From contig OY969725.1 in assembly GCA_963702195.1 (NCBI GenBank), positions 3,100,001 through 3,164,000 on the forward strand: DNA of 64,000 nucleotides. The letters are read 5' to 3'. The notes under the pieces were generated by a model. It did no database searches and was not told the DNA's origin. It worked only from the letters and a program-made list of their open reading frames with translations. The position numbers were made by a program, and so were the translations under genes. This document shows positions 51,082 to 58,667 of the stretch, one piece after another. Every line of letters starts with the position of its first letter. Position 1 is the first letter of the stretch. This DNA is from AC-56 sp963702195 (GTDB lineage Bacteria > Actinomycetota > Thermoleophilia > Solirubrobacterales > 70-9).

Positions 51082-51729
51082 GTGAGAAAGCGTCTGGGAA
51101 GGCTTGACCGGAGCGCGCTGCGCGCCATGCGAACTCGCGGCCACTCGCCGCGCGCCGAGCGCGCGATGCAGGGGCTCGGGATGGCCGGCGAGTGGGGAGC
51201 CGTCTGGGTCGCGATCGGGCTGGCCGGGGCCCTCGTCGATGCTGAGCGGCGCGCGCGCTGGCTCCGCGCCGTTCCCGTCGCGCCCGCCGCGGTTGGGCTG
51301 AACTACTTGGTGAAGATCGGCGTGCGCCGTGATCGCCCACGCCTGCGCCGGCTTCCGCCGCTGGCGAGCGCTCCCAGCGAGCTCTCGTTCCCGTCCGCCC
51401 ATGCGACGGCATCGCTCGCGGCGGCGAGCGCCATGGGCAGGGTGAGCCCGCGAGCCCGGGTGCCCCTGTATGCGCTCGCAGGCGCGATGTGCCTCACTCG
51501 GCCCTACCTCGGCATGCACTATCCGTCCGACGTGGTCGCCGGCGCGGCCCTCGGCGCCGCGATCGGCGCCGCGTGGCCCGGGCTCCGGGGTCGCGGGACC
51601 GAGGACCGAATGATCGACCTCGTGGTCGATGCGGCCCGTGCGAGCGGCGAGGGGGCCGCGGGACCGGGGGCCAATGGCGACCGGCCGCAGCCCGCGGTCC
51701 CGACCGGCCAGGATCCACAGGCCCAGTGA
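51082..51729 (+). CDS. PAP2-family phosphatase
   Basis: A 215-residue membrane phosphatase. The three PAP2 motifs are present: KIGVRRDRPR (motif 1, K-x6-RP), PSELSFPSAHATAS (motif 2, PSGH variant with Ala, keeping the His) and TRPYLGMHYPSDV (motif 3, SRxxxxxHxxxD with Thr for Ser). Hydrophobic helices flank them. Such enzymes dephosphorylate undecaprenyl pyrophosphate, phosphatidic acid or similar lipids on the outer membrane face. The start is GTG at 51082, leaderless type, and the stop overlaps the ychF GTG. The C-terminal 40 residues are low-complexity. Confidence 0.85.
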   Translation: MRKRLGRLDRSALRAMRTRGHSPRAERAMQGLGMAGEWGAVWVAIGLAGALVDAERRARWLRAVPVAPAAVGLNYLVKIGVRRDRPRLRRLPPLASAPSELSFPSAHATASLAAASAMGRVSPRARVPLYALAGAMCLTRPYLGMHYPSDVVAGAALGAAIGAAWPGLRGRGTEDRMIDLVVDAARASGEGAAGPGANGDRPQPAVPTGQDPQAQ

Positions 51730-52805
51730 GGATCGGCATCGTCGGCCTGCCGAACGCGGGCAAATCGACCCTGTTCAATGCGCTCACGCGGGGCGGCGCC
51801 CAGGTCGGCAACTACCCGTTCACGACGATCGAGCCGAACGTGGCCGTGGCCCCCGTCCCCGATCCGCGCCTGGGCGAGATCGCGCGCGTGGTCGGGTCGA
51901 GCGAGCAGGTGCCGGAGACGATCAACTTCGCCGACATCGCGGGGCTGGTCAGGGGTGCGTCGGAGGGCGAGGGCCTCGGCAACCAGTTCCTGGGCGCGAT
52001 CCGCGAGACCGACGCCATCTGCCATGTGGTCCGATGCCACAGCGACGAGAACGTGGTCCACCCGGACGGGAGCGTCGATCCCGTTCGCGACATCGAGACG
52101 ATCGAGACCGAGCTCCTGCTCGCCGACCTCGAAGGGGCGACCCGGCGCCTCGAACGGGTTGAGAAGCAGGCGAAGCGCGGCGATCCCGAGGTCATCGCCG
52201 AGGCCGACTGGCTGCGCGAGGTGGTCGCCGCCCTTGGCGAGGGACGCGCCGTGCGGACGGTGCCGGCCGAGGGAAGGGCCGCCGACGCACCGAGGCGCCT
52301 CCACGCGCTGACCAGCAAGGCCGTTCTCTACGCCGCCAACGTCGCCGAGGCGGATGCGGCGCTTGCCGTTCCGGCCGCGGTCGCCGAACACGCCAAGTCC
52401 GTCGGCGCCGAGGCCGTGGCCCTGTCGGCGCGGATCGAGAGCGAGCTCGCCGAGCTCGGCTCCGACGAGGCGGAGGAGATGCGCTCCGAGTATGGCCTCC
52501 ACGAGTCGGGCCTCGAGCGGCTCACGCTCGCCGCCTACTCGCTCCTCGGCCTGATCACCTTCTACACCGCCGGGGAAGACCGGGAGGCCATGGCGCGCTC
52601 GCTCAGGCGAGGCTCGTCGGCCCTCGAGGCGGCTGCTGTCGTCCATACCGAGATCGCCGACGGGTTCGTCAAGGCGGAGGTCGTCGGCGCCGACGATCTG
52701 ATCGCCAGCGGTGGCTATGTCGGCGCGCGCGAGCGGGGCCTGATGCGGATCGAGGGTCGCGACTACGTCGTGCGCGACGGCGACGTGATCACGATCCGCA
52801 ACTGA
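51726..52805 (+). CDS. ychF: Ribosome-binding ATPase YchF
   Basis: A 359-residue Obg-family P-loop protein. Walker A GLPNAGKST is at residues 7-15, FTTIEPN is switch I, and DIAGLVRGASEGEGLGNQFL is the G3/switch II region of YchF. The NVAEAD position stands where GTPases have NKxD, consistent with the ATP preference of the family. The C-terminal TGS domain (FYTAGEDREAMA ... ADDLIASGGYVGARERGLMRIEGRDYVVRDGDVI) is intact. Start GTG 51726 overlaps the PAP2 stop (GTGA). It is a conserved housekeeping protein linked to ribosomes and oxidative stress. Confidence 0.95.
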   Translation: MRIGIVGLPNAGKSTLFNALTRGGAQVGNYPFTTIEPNVAVAPVPDPRLGEIARVVGSSEQVPETINFADIAGLVRGASEGEGLGNQFLGAIRETDAICHVVRCHSDENVVHPDGSVDPVRDIETIETELLLADLEGATRRLERVEKQAKRGDPEVIAEADWLREVVAALGEGRAVRTVPAEGRAADAPRRLHALTSKAVLYAANVAEADAALAVPAAVAEHAKSVGAEAVALSARIESELAELGSDEAEEMRSEYGLHESGLERLTLAAYSLLGLITFYTAGEDREAMARSLRRGSSALEAAAVVHTEIADGFVKAEVVGADDLIASGGYVGARERGLMRIEGRDYVVRDGDVITIRN

Positions 52806-52867
52806 GGAACGCCGCCCTGCGGTTTGTTAGCCTTTCACCTGCTTTTCAGTGAGCAAGCCTTAGCAAT

Positions 52868-52998
52868 GCCGAATCCCGGTGCGCACACAGCCCGGGAGCG
52901 GGGGAACCAACGGGGCGTGTGCCCCAGGGGCGAATCGGCGATCCGGCCGTAGCGCAGCTCTTTCAGCGCGAGCCCGACAGCTAACTCCGTAGGCCCGA
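52868..52998 (+). ncRNA. Cyclic di-AMP riboswitch (ydaO-yuaA type)
   Basis: The 213-bp gap before the M23 peptidase gene contains the conserved blocks of the ydaO class in order: GCGGGGGAACC (near 52898-52908), GGGGCGAAT (near 52927-52935), a central AGCGCAGCTCTTTCAGCGCGAG hairpin region, and CCGACAGCTAACTCCGTAGGC (near 52974-52994). A TCCCGG/CCGGGA hairpin lies at the 5' side. In actinobacteria this riboswitch precedes genes for cell-wall hydrolases and ion transport and lowers expression when c-di-AMP is bound. The next gene, an M23 peptidase, fits this exactly. Boundaries are approximate. Confidence 0.9.
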
Positions 52999-53017
52999 GA
53001 AAGAGGAGGCTTTCGAG

Positions 53018-54001
53018 TTGAGCCGTGAGACCGATGGAACGCGCCCGGCCGGTGCCGGGCGCAGAGGAATGATCGCGGTCGTGTCCGTGGCCGCAGCGAT
53101 GGCGTCGACCGGCGGGCTGGCGTTCGCCCAGGACACCGTGACGACCACGACCGACTCGACCTCGAGTCAGGACACGACGACCACGACGGATGTCACGACC
53201 CCGAAGAGCGGCGGCGGCACCTCCACGTCCGGAGGCGGCGGGAAGTCCGGCGGCTCCTCCCTGCTCCTCAAGGCGGAGTCCGCGGCCCCGGGCAAGGTCT
53301 TCTTCTACGGCAAGAACCGCGCGACCTACCGGTACACGATCAGCGGCGATCGGCCTCGCAACATGAAGATCCAGCTGGTCAACCGCAGGAACTGGCGCGT
53401 GATCAAGGTCTGGCGAAAGGACGACCTCGAGCCCGGGAGCCACAAGGTGACCTGGTCCGGCAACAACCGCCACGGCAAGTCGGCGAAGAAGGGGACCTAT
53501 CTCTTCCGGCTCCGGACCAAGCACGGCGCCGACGTGGATCGAAACCGCACGAAGGGCGAGGACCGCTCCGTGAAGTTCTTCCCCGAAAAGTTCCCGGTCC
53601 GCGCGAAGCACTCTTACGGGGATGGCTACGGCGCCCCTCGTGCGGGTCACGTCCATCAGGGGCAGGACATCCTCGCCGAGTGCGGGAAGCCGATCCTTGC
53701 GGCGCGCGGTGGCCGCGTCCAGTACAGCGGCTACCAGGCCGGCGGCGCCGGCTACTACCTGGTCGTCGACGGCAAGTCGACGGGCCACGACTACGTGTAC
53801 ATGCACCTCAAGCGAGGCCAGCGCGCGAAGCAGGGCCATCGTGTGCGCACCGGCGAGCAGATCGGGAAGGTGGGCGACACCGGCGACGCCTCCGGATGCC
53901 ACCTGCACTTCGAGCTCTGGTCGAAGCCGGGCTGGTACTCAGGCGGCCACGCGATGCGCTCCGTGACCAAGCACCTGCGGCAGTGGGACCACTGGAGCTG
54001 A
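53018..54001 (+). CDS. Secreted M23-family peptidase, c-di-AMP riboswitch controlled
   Basis: A 327-residue exported protein. A signal peptide (residues 17-37) leads into a Thr/Ser-rich linker (about 40-75) and a beta-rich domain with KVTWSGNNRHGKSAKKGTY (FlgD-like Ig repeat). The C-terminal M23/LytM domain has HVHQGQD (zinc ligands H213 and D217), the YVYMHLKRG strand, and CHLHFEL with H295-x-H297. It is expected to cut peptidoglycan cross-bridges or stems outside the cell. The start is TTG at 53018, supported by GAGGAGG 8 nt upstream and by the full signal peptide. The upstream riboswitch links wall remodelling to c-di-AMP, and a hairpin follows the gene. Confidence 0.9.
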   Translation: MSRETDGTRPAGAGRRGMIAVVSVAAAMASTGGLAFAQDTVTTTTDSTSSQDTTTTTDVTTPKSGGGTSTSGGGGKSGGSSLLLKAESAAPGKVFFYGKNRATYRYTISGDRPRNMKIQLVNRRNWRVIKVWRKDDLEPGSHKVTWSGNNRHGKSAKKGTYLFRLRTKHGADVDRNRTKGEDRSVKFFPEKFPVRAKHSYGDGYGAPRAGHVHQGQDILAECGKPILAARGGRVQYSGYQAGGAGYYLVVDGKSTGHDYVYMHLKRGQRAKQGHRVRTGEQIGKVGDTGDASGCHLHFELWSKPGWYSGGHAMRSVTKHLRQWDHWS

Positions 54002-54009
54002 CGGGCGGA

Positions 54010-54030
54010 GTGGGTCGGGTTACGACCCAC
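54010..54030 (+). terminator. Stem-loop after the M23 gene
   Basis: GTGGGTCG-GGTTA-CGACCCAC, a perfect 8-bp stem 8 bp after the stop. The short downstream TAGATT serves as the next gene's -10 rather than a T-tract. Confidence 0.55.
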
Positions 54031-54036
54031 TAGATT
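54031..54036 (+). promoter_or_regulatory. -10 element, leaderless-type, for the AttH/CrtC-like gene
   Basis: TAGATT, then GGCGCC, then GTG at 54043. It sits directly against the preceding terminator stem. Confidence 0.5.
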
Positions 54037-54042
54037 GGCGCC

Positions 54043-55032
54043 GTGCGAAGCGCCCCGCGGTTCCCCGGCACAGAGCATCGTGCCGGCCATTACGAGAGCT
54101 ACTACATCAAGGCCACCCGTCCCGGTGGAGGCCAGGGAATCTGGATCCGCCACACGGTTCACAAGCGGCCGGACGCGGCTCCCACCGGGGCCATCTGGCT
54201 GACGGTCTTCGACGCGGAGGCCGAGGGGCCGCGGGCGACGAAGGCCAGCTTCGGGGCCGACGAGCTCTCGGCGCCGGACGGCTCGTACATCCGGATCAAC
54301 GGAGCCGAGCTCGAGCCCGGCCACGCCACCGGGGAGATCGAGGCCGGTGACGTCGAGGCGAGCTGGGACCTGCGCTTCACCGACGAGGGGGAGCCCTTCC
54401 ACCACCTTCCGTATGACCGCCTCTACGATGCGCCGATTCCACGCACCAAGCTCCTGTCCCCGTATCCGAGCGCCCGGTTCGACGGCCTCCTCGCGATCGG
54501 CGGCGAGGAGATCGAGCTCGCGCAATGGCCGGGCATGATCGGGCACAACTGGGGCGCCGAGCATGCAGAACGCTGGGTCTGGATCCAGGGCGCGTTCCTC
54601 GACGGGGACGAGCCCACGTACTTCGACATGGCCGCGGGCCGGATCAAGCTCGGTCCCGTCACCACGCCCTGGGTCGCCAACGGCATGCTGCGAATCGGCG
54701 ACACCGAGCACCGCGTCGGCGGCTTCGACCGCATGCTGTCCACGAAGATCGCCGAGCAGCCGACCAGCTGCCGGTTCCAGATCTCGGGCAAGGGAGTCAA
54801 GGTGCGCGGACGAGTCGGATCGGAGCAGCGCAACTTCGTCGCCTGGGTCTACGCGGACCCAAAGGGTCCCGAGCACAACACGCTCAACTGTTCGATCTGC
54901 GACCTGGAGCTGGAGGTGGAACGCGACGGGCGCCCGCCTCAGCGCCTGGACCTGACCGGCGCGGCGGCCTACGAGCTCGGCACGCGAGATACCGGCCACG
55001 GGATCCCGCTGCAGCCGTATCCGGACGGCTGA
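54043..55032 (+). CDS. AttH/CrtC-like (lipocalin-fold) protein of unknown function
   Basis: A 329-residue cytosolic protein with a beta-rich pattern and no signal peptide. HYESYYIKATRP and IWIRHTVHKRP at the N-terminus, WDLRFTDEG in the middle, and GMIGHNWGAEHAERWVWIQG recall the double-barrel lipocalin-like proteins that include AttH and hydroxyneurosporene (carotenoid) hydratase CrtC. The conserved His/Trp/Glu in the last motif may line a lipid pocket. No carotenoid genes are nearby and a specific reaction cannot be assigned. The start is GTG at 54043, with a clean leaderless -10 element. Confidence 0.55.
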   Translation: MRSAPRFPGTEHRAGHYESYYIKATRPGGGQGIWIRHTVHKRPDAAPTGAIWLTVFDAEAEGPRATKASFGADELSAPDGSYIRINGAELEPGHATGEIEAGDVEASWDLRFTDEGEPFHHLPYDRLYDAPIPRTKLLSPYPSARFDGLLAIGGEEIELAQWPGMIGHNWGAEHAERWVWIQGAFLDGDEPTYFDMAAGRIKLGPVTTPWVANGMLRIGDTEHRVGGFDRMLSTKIAEQPTSCRFQISGKGVKVRGRVGSEQRNFVAWVYADPKGPEHNTLNCSICDLELEVERDGRPPQRLDLTGAAAYELGTRDTGHGIPLQPYPDG

Positions 55033-55050
55033 GCGGCGGGCCCTGCCGGC

Positions 55051-56157
55051 CTAGTGCCGGTGGAACCTGGCCCAGGTGCTCATCAGGCCCAGCCGGCTTT
55101 GGAGCGTGAGCCCGCTGACGCTCGAGCGGCCACGCGAGCCGACCACCCTGGCCTTGACGATCCTCGGCGAGTCGCCGGTCTTGGTCACCTTCACCTTCTT
55201 CAGCCGGCCGCTGAAGAGGCCGCTGAGGGCCGACTCCATCTCGCCCTGCGACCTTCGGACCGTCCACTTGTGGTACGGCGAGACGTCGTCGTACGGGTCC
55301 TTGACCGACTTCAGGTAGGCCACGGGACGGGAGCCCGGGAAGGCGTACTGAATGCTCTCGGTTCGCCCTCCGGAGGTGGAGAAGAACATCGCCATCACGA
55401 TCTGCTTGTGGTAGCGAAGGATTTGGCCGCTCGTCTTGTGCACGGCCCGGTCGGTGCTCTGGGTCTCCGACCCCTTGCCGCCGTATACCTGGCTGCGGGT
55501 GTCGTCGTAGACGTTGAACCCGTGGCCCGCGTGCGACGAGAGAGCGAACGACCGCGCCGCGACGGCCTGTGCTCGAAGGGCGTTCTGGGGCCACGAGGAC
55601 GGCATCTCGTTGGCGACGACGCCGCGCGCGTAGTCGTCGACGTCCACCTTGTTGGTGACCAGCAGGCCGCCGGACGCCTTGGCGATCAGCTTGCCTCGAT
55701 AGGTGCCCTTGCCGGACACCTGTATCCCGTGGCCCCCCGTCGCGGTGCCCGAGCGCCCGCACCTGGCGAGCTTGCGACCCCGGGCGCTCGTGAGGGTCAC
55801 GTGAGAGCCGGACTCGGCGAACGCATAGGCGCGGCCCCGGTGAAGTCGCTTGCCGCAGGCCTTGTGGGCACTCGCGAAGCCGACCGAGCCACGGCCGGAC
55901 GCGAGGAGAACCTTCACCGACCCGTCCGCGCTGCCGATGCGGGTGTGCCTGTAGTAGTGCTTGAGGATCGACTTGTAGTCGCGACCGTGCTTCGCGTATC
56001 CGTAGGCGCCGTACTGGCTCATGCCGACGCCATGGCCGAAGCCGCGCCCGTGGATGACCCACTTGGCCGCGACAGCGCTCGAGGCGGCGAGCATCGCGAC
56101 GAGCGCCGCGCACGCCAGTGCGGCCACGGCAAGTCCTTTTGCTCGCATCTCGTTCAT
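55051..56157 (-). CDS. SpoIID/LytB-domain protein, secreted
   Basis: A 368-residue exported protein. The signal peptide (residues 7-30) is followed by WVIHGRGFGHGVGMSQYGAYG, a hallmark of the SpoIID family that is C-terminal in Bacillus SpoIID but lies at the N-terminus here. The SpoIID core then follows: VDVDDYARGVVANEMPSSWP (catalytic Glu position), ALRAQAVAARSFAL and TSGGRTESIQYAFPGSRPVAYLKSV. SpoIID is a lytic transglycosylase acting on denuded glycan; LytB relatives act in non-sporulating bacteria. The permuted order is notable. It is divergent from gabD with 130 bp between. Cell-wall remodelling is inferred, and the M23 gene lies 1 kb away. Confidence 0.85.
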   Translation of the reverse strand: MNEMRAKGLAVAALACAALVAMLAASSAVAAKWVIHGRGFGHGVGMSQYGAYGYAKHGRDYKSILKHYYRHTRIGSADGSVKVLLASGRGSVGFASAHKACGKRLHRGRAYAFAESGSHVTLTSARGRKLARCGRSGTATGGHGIQVSGKGTYRGKLIAKASGGLLVTNKVDVDDYARGVVANEMPSSWPQNALRAQAVAARSFALSSHAGHGFNVYDDTRSQVYGGKGSETQSTDRAVHKTSGQILRYHKQIVMAMFFSTSGGRTESIQYAFPGSRPVAYLKSVKDPYDDVSPYHKWTVRRSQGEMESALSGLFSGRLKKVKVTKTGDSPRIVKARVVGSRGRSSVSGLTLQSRLGLMSTWARFHRH

Positions 56158-56287
56158 CTGCCTCGAGCCCGCCGGTGGTGCGAGCCGCCGAATCGCGCTT
56201 CGACCGCCGTTCCCACTTCCCTGCCCGGATGATCGTACGGCGTGCCGTCGGGTAGTTTGGAAACGAAGACACCAACGGAGGTTTCAC

Positions 56288-57754
56288 ATGGCCATCGCCA
56301 CCCAGGAGCAGACCGTCATCGACAGAGTCGCCAAGCAGCTGTACATCGGCGGCGAATGGCGCGACGCCGGTGGCGGCGACACGCTTGCCGTGGAGGACCC
56401 GGCCACGGGGGAGGCACTCTGCGAGATCGCCGACGCGACGCCGGAGGATGCGAAGGCCGCCCTCGACGCCGCGGTCGGGATGCAGGCCGAGTGGGCGGCC
56501 ACGCCGCCCAACGAGCGCTCGGAGATCCTGCACCGAGCGTTCGAGCTCCTGAACGAGCGCGCCGACGAGCTGGCCCTCCTGATGACCCTGGAGATGGGCA
56601 AGACCGTCGCCGAGTCGAAGGGGGAGATCGCCTACTCGGCGGAGTTCTTCCGCTGGTTCTCGGGCGAGGCGCTGCGCGCGGACGGTTACTACAAGACCGC
56701 CGGCAACGCGGCCAGCCGCGTTCTGGTCATGCGCCAGCCGGTCGGCCCATGCTTCTTCATCACCCCGTGGAACTTTCCGATGGCGATGGGCACCCGCAAG
56801 GTCGGCCCCGCGATCGCGGCCGGCTGCACGATGGTCTGGAAGCCGGCCAAGCTCACTCCTCTTTCGGCTTTCGCCCTGGCCCAGCTGCTTTCCGACGCCG
56901 GGCTCCCGGGCGGCGTCCTGAACATCATCACGAGCTCGTCCTCCGGCTCGGTGGCCGGCCCGGTGATCTCGGACCCCAGGCTTCGCAAGCTCTCCTTCAC
57001 CGGGTCGACCGAGGTCGGCCGCACGCTCATCGAGCAATCGGCGGAGAACATCCTCAAGGTTTCGATGGAGCTCGGCGGCAACGCACCGTTCCTGGTCTTC
57101 GAGGACGCCGACCTCGATGCGGCCGTCGAGGGCGCGATGGTCGCCAAGATGCGGAACATCGGCGAGGCGTGCACGGCCGCGAACCGCTTCCATGTAGCGA
57201 GCTCGATCGCAGACGAGTTCACGGACAGGCTCGCCGAGCGCATGGGCAAGCTCCGCGTGGGGCGCGGGACCGAGAACGGCGTCGACGTGGGGCCGCTGAT
57301 CGACTCAGACCAGCGGGGGAAGGTCGCCGAGCTCGTGGACGACGCGGCGGGCAAGGGCGCCAAGGTGCTCGTGGGCGGCACGAAGGCCGACGGGGCCGGG
57401 TACTTCTACGAGCCGACGGTGCTCGGGGACGTGCCGCCGGAGGCCCGCCTCCTGAAGGAGGAGATCTTCGGCCCGGTCGCGCCGGTGGCGTCGTTCGACT
57501 CCACGGAGGAGGCGATCGCCGCGGCGAACGACACCGAGTACGGGCTCGTCGCCTACGTCTTCACACGGGACCTGAAGCGCGCGCTGACCGTCTGCGAGGG
57601 CCTCGAGACCGGGATGATCGGCCTGAATCAGGGCATGGTGTCCAACGCCGGCGCCCCGTTCGGGGGCGTCAAGCAGTCCGGCATTGGGCGCGAGGGCGGC
57701 AACGAGGGAATCGAGGAGTACCTCGAGACGAAGTACGTGGCCGTCAACCTCTAG
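56288..57754 (+). CDS. gabD: Succinate-semialdehyde dehydrogenase (aldehyde dehydrogenase family)
   Basis: A 488-residue ALDH. YIGGEWRDAGGGDTLAVEDPATGE opens the family pattern. PCFFITPWNFPMAMGTRKVGPA, LSFTGSTEVGRTL, VSMELGGNAPFLVFEDADLDAA (general base Glu) and NIGEACTAANRF with catalytic C295 follow, and FGGVKQSGIGREGGNEGIEEYLETKYV closes the protein. These match the NAD(P)-dependent succinate-semialdehyde dehydrogenase group, the last step of GABA degradation. ATG 56288 has ACGGAGG upstream, and TAGTTT near 56253 is a candidate -10 with a normal leader. Confidence 0.88.
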   Translation: MAIATQEQTVIDRVAKQLYIGGEWRDAGGGDTLAVEDPATGEALCEIADATPEDAKAALDAAVGMQAEWAATPPNERSEILHRAFELLNERADELALLMTLEMGKTVAESKGEIAYSAEFFRWFSGEALRADGYYKTAGNAASRVLVMRQPVGPCFFITPWNFPMAMGTRKVGPAIAAGCTMVWKPAKLTPLSAFALAQLLSDAGLPGGVLNIITSSSSGSVAGPVISDPRLRKLSFTGSTEVGRTLIEQSAENILKVSMELGGNAPFLVFEDADLDAAVEGAMVAKMRNIGEACTAANRFHVASSIADEFTDRLAERMGKLRVGRGTENGVDVGPLIDSDQRGKVAELVDDAAGKGAKVLVGGTKADGAGYFYEPTVLGDVPPEARLLKEEIFGPVAPVASFDSTEEAIAAANDTEYGLVAYVFTRDLKRALTVCEGLETGMIGLNQGMVSNAGAPFGGVKQSGIGREGGNEGIEEYLETKYVAVNL

Positions 57755-57766
57755 GGACGGCGGCGC

Positions 57767-57991
57767 TCAGGTCCCGTCCGGGTCCTCGACCGGATGCTTC
57801 GTGACTTCGGCCCGCGGGGACAGCTTGGGTTGGGGCATCGGCACCGGTGCGAGCGGCGCCTGGCTGAAATCGAACGCGTTCTTGTAGTCGTAAGCGCTCG
57901 CGTCGTTCTCGTTCAGGGGCGCCGGCCCGAAGTTGTGCTCGGTGAACGCCAGCAGCGAGATGGATCGGGGTTCGGCGCAAGGGGGCAACAC
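57767..57991 (-). pseudogene. C-terminal remnant of a phosphoesterase (phospholipase C-like) gene
   Basis: The frame reads LPPCAEPRSISLLAFTEHNFG, then PLNENDASAYDYKNAFDFSQ and ends LAPVPMPQPKLSP..DPDGT. This matches the extreme C-terminus of phospholipase C/acid phosphatase-type phosphoesterases (S-I-x-x-F-I/T-E-x-N-F/W...D-A..Y-D-x..FDF). The catalytic domain, which would have to lie between 57992 and higher positions, is absent: msrA ends at 58044. Only about 70 residues remain, so this is a truncated gene rather than a functional small protein. Confidence 0.6.
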
Positions 57992-58043
57992 CGCCGGGGT
58001 GCTGCAGTACAGCTTCGAGGGGCTCGGTCAGCAGCCCGATTCG

Positions 58044-58553
58044 CTAGCGCCCGAGCAGCATTCCCAGCAGTCCGTGCGAGCCGCGCTTGTCGAGATAGCA
58101 CTGGTGGTACTCCTCCGCGCGCCAAAACGGGGCGGCCGGCTCGATCTCGGTAACGATCGGATCACGCAAGCGATCCTGCGCCCGCTCGATGACCTTGCGC
58201 GCGACCGCGGACTGCTCGTCTGACTCGGCGAAGATCACCGACCTGTACTGCCAGCCCACGTCCAGGCCCTGGCGGTTGAGCTGCGTCGGGTCGTGGATCT
58301 CGAAGTACTTCTCCACCAGCTCCTCGTAGCTCACCCTCTTTGGATCAAAGGTGACCTGGCAGACCTCGACGTGCCCGGTCTCACCGGAGCAGACCTGCTC
58401 GTAGGTGGGGTTGTCGACGTGGCCGCCCTCGTAGCCGACCGCGGTATCGATGACACCGTCGAGCTGCCGGAACGCCTGCTCGACCTGCCAGAAGCAGCCG
58501 GCGCCGAACGTCGCCTTCTCGGTCTGGGTCGTGGTGCCGTTCTCGGTGGTCAT
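58044..58553 (-). CDS. msrA: Peptide-methionine (S)-S-oxide reductase
   Basis: A 169-residue MsrA. TFGAGCFWQVEQAFRQLDGV contains the catalytic GCFW (C20). GYEGGHVDNPTYEQVCSGETGHVE and FDPKRVSYEELVEKYFEIHDPTQLNRQGLDVGWQYRS are the rest of the family signature. It repairs oxidised methionine in proteins. ATG 58553 is chosen over the upstream in-frame start because GGAAGGAG lies 4-6 nt before it. It lies downstream of fumC on the same strand, behind a stem-loop. Confidence 0.95.
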   Translation of the reverse strand: MTTENGTTTQTEKATFGAGCFWQVEQAFRQLDGVIDTAVGYEGGHVDNPTYEQVCSGETGHVEVCQVTFDPKRVSYEELVEKYFEIHDPTQLNRQGLDVGWQYRSVIFAESDEQSAVARKVIERAQDRLRDPIVTEIEPAAPFWRAEEYHQCYLDKRGSHGLLGMLLGR

Positions 58554-58650
58554 CGGGCTCCTTCCAATCAGGTTCCGCGTCAATGACGGCGTCTTCCAAT
58601 TGGTCGCCCGAGGAGCCTTGGCGTTACGCCCGCCGGCGGCGCGGACGGCT

Positions 58651-58667
58651 GCCCGAGGGGCTCGGGC
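58651..58667 (-). terminator. Stem-loop at the end of fumC
   Basis: Minus-strand GCCCGAG-CCC-CTCGGGC directly after the stop at 58668. A 7-bp GC stem with no T-tract. Confidence 0.45.

Noticed and set aside
58578..58588. CGTCA-A-TGACG palindrome upstream of msrA
   Set aside because: An 11-bp near-palindrome can arise by chance here, and there is no promoter element or regulator gene next to it.
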